Origin: Flectobacillus longus
GTDB taxonomy: Bacteria > Bacteroidota > Bacteroidia > Cytophagales > Spirosomataceae
DNA: 64,000 bases
Direction: 5' to 3'
Assembly: GCF_030056705.1 (NCBI RefSeq)
Contig: NZ_JASHIC010000007.1
Location: 162,183-226,182, forward strand
Shown here: positions 1-9,242 of the stretch, piece after piece
Layout of the letters: every line of letters begins with the position of its first letter
How positions within the stretch are numbered: the stretch's first letter is position 1
Made by a program: the position numbers and the translations under genes
The notes under the pieces: model-generated
What the model was told of the DNA's origin: nothing
Database searches by the model: none
Seen by the model: only the letters and a program-made list of their open reading frames with translations

Positions 1-178
1 AAAGACTTAATATAATTTGAAAATTTGGGGATTTGAAGATTTGAAAATATAAAAATAAATTTAAAAATGACTAAAAATTTAGAATGGGGAGATTAAAAAA
101 AGCAGATTAAAGCATTTCTAAATCTTCCCATTTTCAAATCTTCAAATCCACACATTTTCAAATTTTCAAATCACCTAA
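1..178. repeat. AT-rich inverted repeat downstream of rhamnosidase
   Basis: This gene-free stretch follows the stop of the minus-strand rhamnosidase. Bases 29-48 and 130-149 are perfect 20-base inverted complements built from GATTTGAA-like words. Related words recur at 18-28 and 155-172. It could form a long weak hairpin that ends the rhamnosidase transcript. Low-complexity words of this kind also occur simply as Bacteroidota intergenic filler. No ORF is visible. Confidence 0.5.
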
Positions 179-2878
179 TTATCTAATTTTCATCGTAAAG
201 GCATATTTTCCAGAGCCAAAGGTTTTAGAAATCCATTTGCCTTCTTGCTTCAAATCAGTCAAAGCTACTCCGTTATTTTTTATAGAGCTTATATCCGAAG
301 TCGGGAAATAGACTGTTGATTCGGTATTGGCAGGTACTTCTATTTCTAGGGTTAGCAAATCTCCCTCTATTTTCCAGTTTGAAGCTATTTTACCATAAGG
401 CGTCAAATAGCTACCTTTTGCAAAGGTTAATCCCCCTCCTAATTCTGGTTTGATAATACTTAATTTATAGCCAGCGCCATCTGCTTCTTTGGTATCTATT
501 CCTGCAATAGTGCGATACATCCAATCGCCAACGGCACCATAGGCATAATGATTGAAAGATGTCATACCAGGGTCTTGGAAAGTACTATCTGGTTTCATCG
601 AATCCCAACGCTCCCAAATGGTAGTTGCACCGTGCGACTTGATAGGATATAACCACGAAGGATAAGTGTCCTGCAAAAGTAATTTATAGGCTACATCATT
701 TTGTCCATAACGTGTCAAAACTGGATTAAGAAATGGCGTTCCTAAAAAGCCAGTAGTTAGATGATATTCATACGATTTGATATTTTCAACAAGACGATTT
801 ACAGCGTTTTGGCGCAGTGACTCTGGTAACATATCAAACTGCAATGCCAAAATATAGGCGGTTTGTGTTTCTGAAATCAATCTTCCTGAAGCCGTCATAA
901 ACTCTTGCTGAAATGCTTTTTTGACTCTTTGCAATAAAGCCTCATAGTCAGCAACCTCCTCATTTTTCTGTAATACTTTAGCTGCTTTTATCATCAACTC
1001 AATATTATACGCATAAAAACATTGAGCTACTAAATACACATCAGTCACGGCTGATTTTTGTCCAATAGCACTTTTCGAATCATCAACTCTATACGACAAC
1101 CAATCGGCAAATTGAAATCCCATATTCCACAGGTCATTTTTGGCTAAACCTCTCACATGGGTCAAATACGCCTTCATACTGGCATATTGGTCCTGTAAGA
1201 TTTGTTTATCGCCATAAACGACATACATATTATAAGGAATAATGATGCTCGCATCTGACCAACCCGCCGCTCCTGTAACCTTGCCCAATACATTGGGTAT
1301 CACAAATGGGATAGCACCATCTGGCTCTTGGTCAGCACTTACGTCTTTGAGCCATTTAGCAAAAAATTGATTTACATTAAAATTATAAGCTGCTGTTCTT
1401 GAGAATACCTCAGCATCGCCCGTCCACCCTAGGCGTTCGTCACGTTGCGGGCAATCGGTCGGAACATCCAAGAAATTACCTTTTTGTCCCCACTGAATAT
1501 TTTTTTGTAATTGATTCACCATTGGATTTGAGCACTCAAAACTACCCAGCGGTTTCATGTCAGAATAAAGTGTAACAGCCGTAAAATCCTCGGGATTAAT
1601 TTTACCTTCTACCCCTTCTACTTTTACATATCTAAATCCAAAAAAGGTAAAATGTGGCTCAATCGTTTGATTCGGCTCGCCACTTAACACATAATGTGCC
1701 TGAGCTTTGGCTGAACGTAGGTTTTCAAAATATGGAACCCCATGTTTATCTAACATTTCGACATGATATAGCTTAATCATCTGACCTGCTTTTCCCGAAA
1801 TCTTAAACTTTACCCACCCCACTACATTTTGTCCAAAATCTAAAATTGTTTCTCCTTTCGGTGAAGTAAGTACTTTGACAGGTTTAAATGTTTCATGCTT
1901 TTTGATAGACTCATTTACGGAAGCATTCAAATAATCTGTCGCAAATGAAGCCATTTTTATATTTTGCCATTTAGAATCATCAAAATTTGCTAAATCCCAA
2001 CCCTTGATTTCTTTTCTCAAATCCTGACGTTCGCCATCATATATTTCAGAAAACAAAATATGACTAGCCCTTGATTTCCAAGAATTATCCGAAACAATCC
2101 AATCCTCTGAACCATCGGCATATTTGATATGTAACTGAAACAATAAAGCAGTTTCTTTACCATATAGGTTTTTATGATTTTCCCAAGCCAACTTCGTTCT
2201 ATACCAGCCACTTCCGAGTGTAACACCAACGGCATTTTTGCCCGTGCTCAATTGTTTGGTAACGTCATAGGTTTGGTACTGCAAATGCTTATTATAACTT
2301 GTCCAGCCTGGCGTCAGAAAGGTATCTCCTACCCTTTTGCCATTCAAACTTGCCTCATACAAACCTCTTGAGGTTACAAAAACTGTTGCAGATGCAATGG
2401 GCTTCTTTACCTCAAAAGTTTTTCTTAAATGTGGAACAATACCATTGACAGAATCGGCATCAATGCCCGAATTAATCCATTGTGCTTTCCATTCATCATG
2501 ACGCATCAAGGCTGTTTGGAAATTGGCGGTTGCCAAGGCAGGAGTTTTCGTTTGGTTATCCCAAACTTTTACTTGCCAAGTGTACTTACTATCCGACTCT
2601 AGATTGGCACCACTGTAAGGAATTCTAAGAGAATTTTCGGAAGAAATCTTCCCTGTTGTCCAGACCAATTTCTTTCCAGAACGTACACTAATTTCGTAGG
2701 CTGTTTGCTTAACATTTTGTTTGTCCGAATTGAGTTGCCAACTAAATCGTGGCTGAGCTTTATCTATTCCAATTGGGTTGGTTAGGTTTTCGACCGTTAA
2801 ATTTTGAACCGAAAGCTGCGCCCAACTACTAAAACTCATAAGTGAGGCAATCAAAAATGAAGGTAGATGATATTTCAT
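179..2878 (-). CDS. Alpha-L-rhamnosidase, GH78 family
   Basis: Predicted secreted enzyme that removes terminal alpha-L-rhamnose from rhamnogalacturonan or other plant glycans. The N-terminus (about residues 1-20, ending SSWAQ) is a signal peptide. Next come beta-sandwich modules typical of bacterial GH78. The alpha/alpha barrel carries the conserved TDCPQRDERLGWTGD stretch near residue 480 and the TIWERWDS motif near residue 755, which hold the acidic residues expected for catalysis in this family. The length of 899 aa is normal for multidomain GH78. It stands alone on the minus strand. A second GH78-like gene lies about 650 bases upstream, across a repeat-rich gap. Fold and family are clear; the exact substrate is inferred. 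Confidence 0.93.
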   Translation of the reverse strand: MKYHLPSFLIASLMSFSSWAQLSVQNLTVENLTNPIGIDKAQPRFSWQLNSDKQNVKQTAYEISVRSGKKLVWTTGKISSENSLRIPYSGANLESDSKYTWQVKVWDNQTKTPALATANFQTALMRHDEWKAQWINSGIDADSVNGIVPHLRKTFEVKKPIASATVFVTSRGLYEASLNGKRVGDTFLTPGWTSYNKHLQYQTYDVTKQLSTGKNAVGVTLGSGWYRTKLAWENHKNLYGKETALLFQLHIKYADGSEDWIVSDNSWKSRASHILFSEIYDGERQDLRKEIKGWDLANFDDSKWQNIKMASFATDYLNASVNESIKKHETFKPVKVLTSPKGETILDFGQNVVGWVKFKISGKAGQMIKLYHVEMLDKHGVPYFENLRSAKAQAHYVLSGEPNQTIEPHFTFFGFRYVKVEGVEGKINPEDFTAVTLYSDMKPLGSFECSNPMVNQLQKNIQWGQKGNFLDVPTDCPQRDERLGWTGDAEVFSRTAAYNFNVNQFFAKWLKDVSADQEPDGAIPFVIPNVLGKVTGAAGWSDASIIIPYNMYVVYGDKQILQDQYASMKAYLTHVRGLAKNDLWNMGFQFADWLSYRVDDSKSAIGQKSAVTDVYLVAQCFYAYNIELMIKAAKVLQKNEEVADYEALLQRVKKAFQQEFMTASGRLISETQTAYILALQFDMLPESLRQNAVNRLVENIKSYEYHLTTGFLGTPFLNPVLTRYGQNDVAYKLLLQDTYPSWLYPIKSHGATTIWERWDSMKPDSTFQDPGMTSFNHYAYGAVGDWMYRTIAGIDTKEADGAGYKLSIIKPELGGGLTFAKGSYLTPYGKIASNWKIEGDLLTLEIEVPANTESTVYFPTSDISSIKNNGVALTDLKQEGKWISKTFGSGKYAFTMKIR

Positions 2879-3149
2879 AGGTTATTTTTCGACAGTAAAA
2901 TTTGGTTTTATTGAAAAATAAAGATTATTTTTTTGAAATCTGTCTTGGTCTAGCGTATAGGGTTAGGAAAGTTTAGCGACGTTTGAGTTTGACTCTTTTA
3001 TCGATTTCACGTATTCCTAACCCTTGTAAGTATTAGTGCTGAATTATGAGTTATGAATTGTGAATGTAAAATTTTAATTATCAATATATTACATCTTCAA
3101 TTGATAAGCCTGTTTATTAGGATTTTTTACAGAACCCAATCTTTTTATC

Positions 3150-3318
3150 AGCTCCGTAGGAGCGACAGTTTGGTAGTAGTGAATCTATCTCCTGACCTAG
3201 TAAAAGAGCGCCATAGGTGCGACAGAGTTCCAGATTTTAGCTTTCTGTCGCACCTACGGCGCTCAAAAAAGGTTTTTCTCAAAATTTATTGCGACCAAAC
3301 TGTCGCTCCTACGGAGCT
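3150..3318. repeat. Nested REP-like palindrome (GTAGGwGCGACAG family)
   Basis: Two inverted repeats sit one inside the other. The outer arms at 3150-3174 and 3294-3318 are perfect 25-base complements. The inner arms at 3206-3226 and 3244-3264 are 21 bases with a single G:T mismatch. All arms share a core close to GTAGGTGCGACAG, which recurs in the hairpin at 55616-55670. Such compact intergenic palindromes are typical substrates or relics of REP-associated tyrosine transposases, and one such gene lies at the right end of this window. The link between this family and that enzyme is inference. Confidence 0.8.
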
Positions 3319-3390
3319 TACACAAAGGGAAACAAGAAAATTTTCGTTTATTCAAGCTTATTTTTCTCGCTAACTTAAGTTAGTGGGAAA

Positions 3391-3525
3391 AATAAAATAA
3401 TTTTACCCGCTTTAAAATCAAGGCTTTATGTATTAGGCTAAAAGTATTTCTCATAAAATAAGTAAATCATTTTGCCTAATGCTTACCGCTTAAAGCGTAC
3501 TAATGCAAAATTGCATTAGTACTTA
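3391..3525. repeat. Dispersed intergenic repeat, copy 1
   Basis: About 135 bases that match a second copy at 57786-57950 in order and wording. Shared blocks are AATTTTACCCGCT, TAGGCTAAAAGT, TCATAAAATAA, TTGCCTAATGC and a TTGCA-rich terminal hairpin. Both copies lie just downstream of the stop codon of a minus-strand gene. No ORF is present. The family is not recognised; it could be a MITE-like or REP-like element. Confidence 0.6.
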
Positions 3526-3533
3526 CATGAGTA

Positions 3534-5924
3534 CTACAATTTGAATTGGTTCTGTCCTTTTTTAAGAATCATTGTTTTCCCCTTCCACACAAAAGTTCCT
3601 TCGACTGGACTTTCTATCTGAATTTTCCATTGATTTCCAGCTTGTAGATAATCACAAACTATTTTGCCTTGAGGATGTGGCATTTCGCCTTTAATTTGGG
3701 TCAAATTACCTAAATGAGGTTCTATTTTCACTTTAGAAAAACCTTGTGCATCAGAATCAATTCCTAATATCACTCGATAAAATTCAATATTGGGACTCGC
3801 TCCCCACGCATGACAGTCTGAACGAGCGTGTTCTATTTCTGAAATTTCTGCCCATGTAGTTAATCCTAGTTCTATATTACGTTTCCAATCGCTCAACCAA
3901 GTAATATATTCATCACCTTTTCCCGCTTTTACCAAAGCTTGGTGCAAATAATATTTAAAATAAATCGAGGCTGGTGCTAAAGATTTATCATTGAGAAGTT
4001 TATCGCTTACTTGCGCATAATTATTTGAAGGTATTACACCCGTCAAAATACCAAGACTATTAGCATGTTGAGAGAATACATCTTTATCCTCTGTATCAGC
4101 CAATATCCCTTTTGAAGCATCCCAATATTTTTGTAGAATCATTTTTTTCAGTTGCAAAGCCTTCTGCGCATACATCTCAGCATAAGCCTTCATGCCCAAC
4201 TGACTTTCGAGGTCGGCGGCTACTTGGTACCCCCAAAGCAATTGCAAGTCCAATATAGCAGATGCGCCATTTTTGCCATAAGGTGCTTCACCATTACTCC
4301 AGCCTTTACGGTTTTCGACCCAGTCTGTAAATACCCAATACGGAACCTTGCGTAGCGAACCTTCTGCATTTTGGTATTTTTCAAAAAACCACAAAATATT
4401 TCGTACGCCTTGCAGTTTTTCTTTGATAAAATTGGCATCGCCACGATATTTTAAATAATCCTGAAGCATACCAATATACCATAACGAAAATGTAGGTATT
4501 TGTTGGGGAGAAAAAGAAGGGTGACGGCTCAACGTAATTCCCTCTGCCATACGAGAATGTTCCATTTGATTCAAGGCATTGCGAGCCAAACGGTCATCGC
4601 CAGCATTGAAATACGATACTAACGCTTGGATACGCGCATCGCCAATATATTGTAGCTGCTCATAATACGGACAATCCATATAAGTATCTACAGCACAAAG
4701 CCTTGCAGTACGCCAACCAATATTCAAGTAAGGTTGAAAGTCGATGGTTACACTTTGTAATTGTGCTTTCTGCGTAAAAGGAAATCCTACAAAAGTGCTT
4801 GATATTTCCTTTATAGAAAGCGGTTCTGATCCTGTCTGAATCTCTAATTGGACATATCTGAATGTTCGGTAAGTCAGCGATTCGAACACCTCCGAATCTT
4901 TTCCAGAAAGCAATACGCTATCCTTTCGACCTACAATAATTTTACCCTCAATTTCATTACGATTATTTTTCAGAATCTGTCTCTTCTTCAGTGCATCAGC
5001 ATCCATGAGGGCTTCAGCATAAGTCAAACCAACTTTGGTATCTTTTCCTTTTTGAAAAATAATTTTAGGAAAAGCATTGGTTAAAAAACCTTGATCAAGC
5101 AAAATTTTCACATGTGTATTAGCAGGTATTTCCCAAGACACATTTTCGAGATTCTGGCTTGCAAGCGTCACTCCTTCAACTTTTCTCACTGTACCAAAAT
5201 ATTGTTTTTTATATTCCATTGAAGGCAAAGTAGAAGGGACTAACATCCAATTATTAATATCTGAAATTCCTTTTGGACAAGCACCTCTCCAGCCAACTCG
5301 TTCAGCAGTAGCCCATTGAGTATCGTCAAAACTTTCTGTATTCCAGTTGGTGGGTAATGTTTTAATAAAATCCAACAATTCACCTGCACCCGCCACATAA
5401 TAAGCAGGATGTCCAACGCCTTTGGCTAATGGCTGATAGGCTTGGTTCGAAAAGCTCTTCCAAGTAGGATTGGTATCCACAATCTTCTCGGCTGAGGTAT
5501 TGCCTGTCAACACAAATGCGGTGCGGTGCGAAATTTGTCCTTCTGCCCTCAAATTCCCTTCGTTCCACACAATGGCAGCGATGGTATTTTTACCTTTTTT
5601 AAGATAAGGAGCAATATTTACGGTTTCGAAATTCCAATAAGACAAATCTCCTCTGGCAGGTCCTTGCGAAATGATGTTGCCATTGACATACAACTTATAT
5701 CGGTTGTCTGCCGACACATGAATGGTAAAATCTGAAGGTTGTTGAGGTAGCTCAAAGTTTTTCCGAAAATGGTACACACCATACGCTTGCGGAACTGTTT
5801 GCGGAGCTGCAATCCAATAGGCTGACCACATTTTGTTAAGAATATCTGGATGAATTGTTTGGGCAGTCATAGCCCAACTCATACAGAGAAGTAAGAGGAG
5901 AATTTTTAAAGATTGTGTTTTCAT
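3534..5924 (-). CDS. GH78-like alpha-L-rhamnosidase
   Basis: A secreted protein of 796 aa with a signal peptide (MKTQSLKILLLLLCMSWAMTA). It has an N-terminal carbohydrate-binding-like beta-sandwich, where residues 55-125 resemble the rhamnosidase N-domain (VSADNRYKLYVNG), followed by an (alpha/alpha)6 barrel. The motif MDCPYYEQLQYIGDAR near residue 420 corresponds to the DCPxRDERxGWxGD motif of classical GH78 but is diverged. The C-terminal TTWAEIS...CHAWGASP region near 690-710 aligns with the second catalytic region. The divergence suggests another specificity within GH78, or a neighbouring clan member. Together with the 899-aa enzyme it suggests use of rhamnose-containing plant polymers. 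Confidence 0.85.
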   Translation of the reverse strand: MKTQSLKILLLLLCMSWAMTAQTIHPDILNKMWSAYWIAAPQTVPQAYGVYHFRKNFELPQQPSDFTIHVSADNRYKLYVNGNIISQGPARGDLSYWNFETVNIAPYLKKGKNTIAAIVWNEGNLRAEGQISHRTAFVLTGNTSAEKIVDTNPTWKSFSNQAYQPLAKGVGHPAYYVAGAGELLDFIKTLPTNWNTESFDDTQWATAERVGWRGACPKGISDINNWMLVPSTLPSMEYKKQYFGTVRKVEGVTLASQNLENVSWEIPANTHVKILLDQGFLTNAFPKIIFQKGKDTKVGLTYAEALMDADALKKRQILKNNRNEIEGKIIVGRKDSVLLSGKDSEVFESLTYRTFRYVQLEIQTGSEPLSIKEISSTFVGFPFTQKAQLQSVTIDFQPYLNIGWRTARLCAVDTYMDCPYYEQLQYIGDARIQALVSYFNAGDDRLARNALNQMEHSRMAEGITLSRHPSFSPQQIPTFSLWYIGMLQDYLKYRGDANFIKEKLQGVRNILWFFEKYQNAEGSLRKVPYWVFTDWVENRKGWSNGEAPYGKNGASAILDLQLLWGYQVAADLESQLGMKAYAEMYAQKALQLKKMILQKYWDASKGILADTEDKDVFSQHANSLGILTGVIPSNNYAQVSDKLLNDKSLAPASIYFKYYLHQALVKAGKGDEYITWLSDWKRNIELGLTTWAEISEIEHARSDCHAWGASPNIEFYRVILGIDSDAQGFSKVKIEPHLGNLTQIKGEMPHPQGKIVCDYLQAGNQWKIQIESPVEGTFVWKGKTMILKKGQNQFKL

Positions 5925-6062
5925 TGGATAGTTTATTTACATTTTATCATAAATATAAAATAGCATGGCAAAATTCTATTTTATATTAGATTTATTCATA
6001 AATGTAAAAACCCTATTGGTTCCAACTGTCATTGTCAGTCCTTGTTCCAGAGACTCAGAATC

Positions 6063-6110
6063 AAAAAAAGGCTAGAAATATCACGATAGAGGTGATTTCT
6101 AGCCTTTTTT
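6063..6110 (-). terminator. Intrinsic terminator after the GT2 gene
   Basis: The hairpin arms GGCTAGAA/TTCTAGCC (6070-6077 and 6097-6104) continue into ATCAC/GTGAT and are flanked by A-runs and T-runs on both sides. It lies just beyond the stop of the minus-strand glycosyltransferase and can work in either direction. Confidence 0.8.
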
Positions 6111-6130
6111 AAAGAAGAAAATATTTAATT

Positions 6131-7114
6131 TTATTTAGCTTTTCCTACTATTTTCATCAGTTGCCATTTTACATTGGCATATATGCCCATGATACTATGA
6201 GGAATCACATAGTTCATCATCACTTTTTTCAAATGCTCAGGCTTGTTTGGTCTCGAAAGTACTAATGACTTTAGGGCATAGTAACGTGATAAAATAGGAT
6301 TATCACCATATTGTATCGAATTGGCGAGCATCAAATAATACCTAGCAACATTCTTGCGAACTCTTGTATGAAAACGGTAATCTAATTCTTGGTCAATGCC
6401 CTTATACATGCCAATACGATTGAACAAAAATTCTGCATCTTGTTTGCCATCTGTAAAACTCATACCTCCTCCATTTTTACGATAAACAGACATGACATCG
6501 TTCATGTAGTAAAATTTACCATGTTTTCCGAGCAAAATATATCTTGGAATATCGCCACTTTTAGACTCATGAAACCACTGAGGATAAGTTTTCATGATAC
6601 CATGACGAAACATCACCGCAGATGTTGCCATATACCAAACTTCGTCTTCTCCTACCAAATCATCAAGCGTTGTCACAACCTTCTGATCGGGTTTGTTCAC
6701 ATAATCATCTGGATGTGAGCCATCTTCAAAATGAATTAAAGCATTGTGAAAACAAGCTACAAAATCTGGATTAGCATCCAAAAAATCTACTTGTTTTTGT
6801 AATTTATGAGGGTTTGTCCAATAATCATCACCATCCATAGGGGCAATATATTGTCCTTTGGCTTCTGCAAGCGTTGCCATGGTATTATTTTTCCCAAAAC
6901 CACCCAAGTTTACAGGATGCAACAAAGGTTTGATTAAATGGGGATATTTCTGTTGGTACTCTCTAATAATATCGGGAGTACTGTCAGGCGATGCGTCATC
7001 TCCGACTATTACTTCGTATTCAAAATCAACTTGCTGATTAACAATACTATCCAGAGTTTGACGTATATAGTTTTCGTGCTTATATGTATGGACAATTACG
7101 CTTACTTTAATCAT
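6131..7114 (-). CDS. Family 2 glycosyltransferase
   Basis: Cytoplasmic or membrane-associated GT-A glycosyltransferase of 327 aa that should add a sugar during surface polysaccharide assembly. The N-terminal SVIVHTYKHENYIRQTLDSI and EVIVGDDASPDST segments are the nucleotide-sugar binding part of GT2. DGDDYW near residue 96 is the metal-binding DxD motif. No transmembrane helix is evident. It is the most downstream gene of the minus-strand polysaccharide block and is followed by a terminator. Donor and acceptor sugars cannot be read from sequence. Confidence 0.88.
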   Translation of the reverse strand: MIKVSVIVHTYKHENYIRQTLDSIVNQQVDFEYEVIVGDDASPDSTPDIIREYQQKYPHLIKPLLHPVNLGGFGKNNTMATLAEAKGQYIAPMDGDDYWTNPHKLQKQVDFLDANPDFVACFHNALIHFEDGSHPDDYVNKPDQKVVTTLDDLVGEDEVWYMATSAVMFRHGIMKTYPQWFHESKSGDIPRYILLGKHGKFYYMNDVMSVYRKNGGGMSFTDGKQDAEFLFNRIGMYKGIDQELDYRFHTRVRKNVARYYLMLANSIQYGDNPILSRYYALKSLVLSRPNKPEHLKKVMMNYVIPHSIMGIYANVKWQLMKIVGKAK

Positions 7115-7244
7115 TGAAATGGCTATTAAGTCGCAGTACTTAGGGAAAGAGGACGTGAATAACTTAGATTTTTACCCTTTACAACTAGTACAGATTTAAT
7201 TTCTTTTTATTTAAGTGGAAAGAATCATTGTAAAATCCTTTTGT

Positions 7245-7281
7245 TCAAAAACAAAAGACCTGTGAGGAACACTCACAGGTC
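7245..7281 (-). terminator. Intrinsic terminator after phytanoyl-CoA dioxygenase gene
   Basis: GACCTGTGAG and CTCACAGGTC (7257-7266 and 7272-7281) form a perfect 10-bp stem with a 5-base loop. On the minus strand it is followed by a T-rich run (TTTTGTTTTTG). It separates the PhyH gene from the GT2 gene, which may therefore have its own promoter. Confidence 0.8.
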
Positions 7282-7303
7282 GGCAAAGATACGAGGAATA
7301 TTG

Positions 7304-8119
7304 TTAGGCAAAAAGTTGCTCTAATTGTTCTTTCTTAGGAAAATCTGGTGTTACCAAATTTTCTTCTGGCTTGTAGATATATGGCATAGGAAATCCTCTT
7401 TCTTGGAAAGTTGGCTCGGCCATATTGTTATAACGCAATTGAATCGACCAGCGGATATTCTGTGTGATATTGTCGCCAGAACGGTGTACCAAAAACGCTG
7501 AGAAAATCAACAAGTCGCCTACTTCGAAGGAAGTTTGTACATAATCTTCTTCTGGCAAGGCATCTTGAATAGAACCTGTATAGCCAGAAGTATCTGCTTG
7601 TAACAAACCAACCGTATGACTCGCAGGAATGATTTGTAAAGCACCCAAATCTGCATCGCAATCGACTAATGGGAACCACAAAACTACACTATCTAAAGAC
7701 CCCTGACCAGTACGCCAGTCTTGGTGAGCACCCAATTTCCAGTGACTACCTCCTTTTGAAAGGTATCTACTATTGAATTGCATCGCAGGACGAACAGCAA
7801 TGGTCGGAAACTCGTACCCAATTTCTTTCAATAGGTTTACAATACGCTCGTCTGTACCCAGACGATGCATCGAAATCAAGTGTTGTACTTGTTTACCTGT
7901 ATTGACAAAAGAAGTGAAATCGGCCTGAAAATAATCAAACATCGCTTTTTCGAAAGTATCACGGTCATTAATATCCACATCGATACCTACAACACGCTTG
8001 ATTTGAATCGCAAAAAGCTGTCTTGCTTCTGTATAAATTTTATTGATTTCTTCTTTTGAAAAGAAGTTTTTCAAAATCAAAAATCCGTCTTTATTGAATT
8101 GTTCTTTTGAGGCTGCCAT
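7304..8119 (-). CDS. Phytanoyl-CoA dioxygenase (PhyH) family protein
   Basis: Fe(II)/2-oxoglutarate-dependent dioxygenase of 271 aa. The metal triad is visible as HQD in GAHQDW (near residue 132) and the second His in FLVHRSGDN (near 213). The Arg in IRWSIQLRY (near 224) fits 2-oxoglutarate binding. Family members hydroxylate small molecules or sugars. Placed inside a polysaccharide locus, it may modify a sugar or lipid precursor, which is inference. There is no signal peptide, so it acts in the cytosol. Confidence 0.88.
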   Translation of the reverse strand: MAASKEQFNKDGFLILKNFFSKEEINKIYTEARQLFAIQIKRVVGIDVDINDRDTFEKAMFDYFQADFTSFVNTGKQVQHLISMHRLGTDERIVNLLKEIGYEFPTIAVRPAMQFNSRYLSKGGSHWKLGAHQDWRTGQGSLDSVVLWFPLVDCDADLGALQIIPASHTVGLLQADTSGYTGSIQDALPEEDYVQTSFEVGDLLIFSAFLVHRSGDNITQNIRWSIQLRYNNMAEPTFQERGFPMPYIYKPEENLVTPDFPKKEQLEQLFA

Positions 8120-8226
8120 AGCTTTGTGAAATGTTTGGCTAATTGCTTAGCAATGGGTTCAACAATGGCTCAAAATTATAGTACAGGATTTGGGATTTTT
8201 ATGACAAATATCAAAAGCCTGAGTGA

Positions 8227-9159
8227 CTATTTTTCTGAAACTGCATAGGCAAAACCTGATGCACCAAAGCCATTGCCATTGTACAACAAATATTTTTTGT
8301 CATTATGTTCATAATAGTGCGCATAATTTATCATGTTGTAGTCAAAATCTGCTGGATTTTCAGATTTTGCAATACCCACTAAATTATCTTTACGCTCCCA
8401 TTTGATACCATCCAACGACTCTGCATAGCCCATTCGGTAACTCTGATCACGATTAGTACGATAGTCAACCGTATGACGATATGAGTAATACATTTTGTAA
8501 ATACCATCTTCCTTGAATACACTCGGACGACCAACTGCATGTAGAAAATCGTCAAATGCCAGTACTACATCGCCAGTCGAAGTCCAGTGAATACCATCTT
8601 TTGATTCTGCATAACGACAGTCGTAGAACGGTTCTGGATAACCATGGATATACTCACATTTTTGACCAGAAATATGCCACATTCTCCAAACACCATTGTC
8701 ATACATTACCGAAGGCTGTGCTGCCCAAATTGGATTATGAATCGAACGATCCATGATTGGACCACGGAACATTTTCTTGAAAGATAATCCTCCGTCATGA
8801 CTTACAGCCAAACCCATCGACAAGCGATATGAGTTATGTGTGCGATTCCAACCTGTATAGTACAACCAAATATCTCCATTAGGCATATCGACAAACCAAG
8901 AAGGCATAGCTCCTGTTTCGTCATATTCGCCAGGACCACCCAATTCTAAGATAGGTTTATCATGAATACAGCGAATCTGTGTTGGGTCGTCATATTCTAC
9001 ATCGATAAACGTAGGACGAGACTGACCTTGAGAATCTCTAGTTGAGAAATATATTCTTAAAAAATCTTCGTGTTTGTACGCAAATGGAACCTGAGCATGT
9101 GATTGGCTATGCGCCAATGAACCGTCTGGTTTATAAACTACCCCTTTTTTAACCCACAT
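8227..9159 (-). CDS. Glycosidase-like five-bladed beta-propeller protein (GH43/GH32-type fold)
   Basis: A 310-aa protein if translation begins at MWVKKGVVYKP. The open frame extends 23 codons further upstream, but that extension is low-complexity and unlike the family. Repeated blade motifs are visible: GEYDETGAMPSW, DIWLYYTGW, PSVMYDNGVWRMWHISG, RPSVFKEDGIYKMYYSY and YLLYNGNGFGASGFA. These are typical of GH43/GH32/DUF377-like propellers. No signal peptide is present, so it is cytosolic and may act on a nucleotide- or lipid-linked glycan, or be a phosphorylase or transferase. It sits between the PhyH and methyltransferase genes. The activity is unknown. Confidence 0.8.
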   Translation of the reverse strand: MWVKKGVVYKPDGSLAHSQSHAQVPFAYKHEDFLRIYFSTRDSQGQSRPTFIDVEYDDPTQIRCIHDKPILELGGPGEYDETGAMPSWFVDMPNGDIWLYYTGWNRTHNSYRLSMGLAVSHDGGLSFKKMFRGPIMDRSIHNPIWAAQPSVMYDNGVWRMWHISGQKCEYIHGYPEPFYDCRYAESKDGIHWTSTGDVVLAFDDFLHAVGRPSVFKEDGIYKMYYSYRHTVDYRTNRDQSYRMGYAESLDGIKWERKDNLVGIAKSENPADFDYNMINYAHYYEHNDKKYLLYNGNGFGASGFAYAVSEK

Positions 9160-9242
9160 AATACTTCTATTTTGTATGATAAACGTAGAGTTTTGTAGCC
9201 AAAATTTTGTAAAAAATTCTAACTGCAAAACTCAAAACTCTT

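Larger units (their letters stand above)
2879..3533. other. Gene-free repeat-rich interval between two rhamnosidase genes
   Basis: This 655-base gap holds no credible gene. From left to right it contains: an inverted repeat AGGGTTAGGAA/TTCCTAACCCT near 2959-3024; an AT-rich GAATTATGAGTTATGAATT-type stretch; the nested REP-like palindrome at 3150-3318; and a copy of a dispersed repeat at about 3391-3525 that ends in an 11-bp-arm hairpin (3499-3522). An open frame at 3053-3373 only reads through the palindromes. Confidence 0.7.

Noticed and set aside
3053..3373. 106-codon plus-strand open frame
   Set aside because: It runs straight through the nested palindrome, has no family resemblance, and its composition is set by the inverted repeats.
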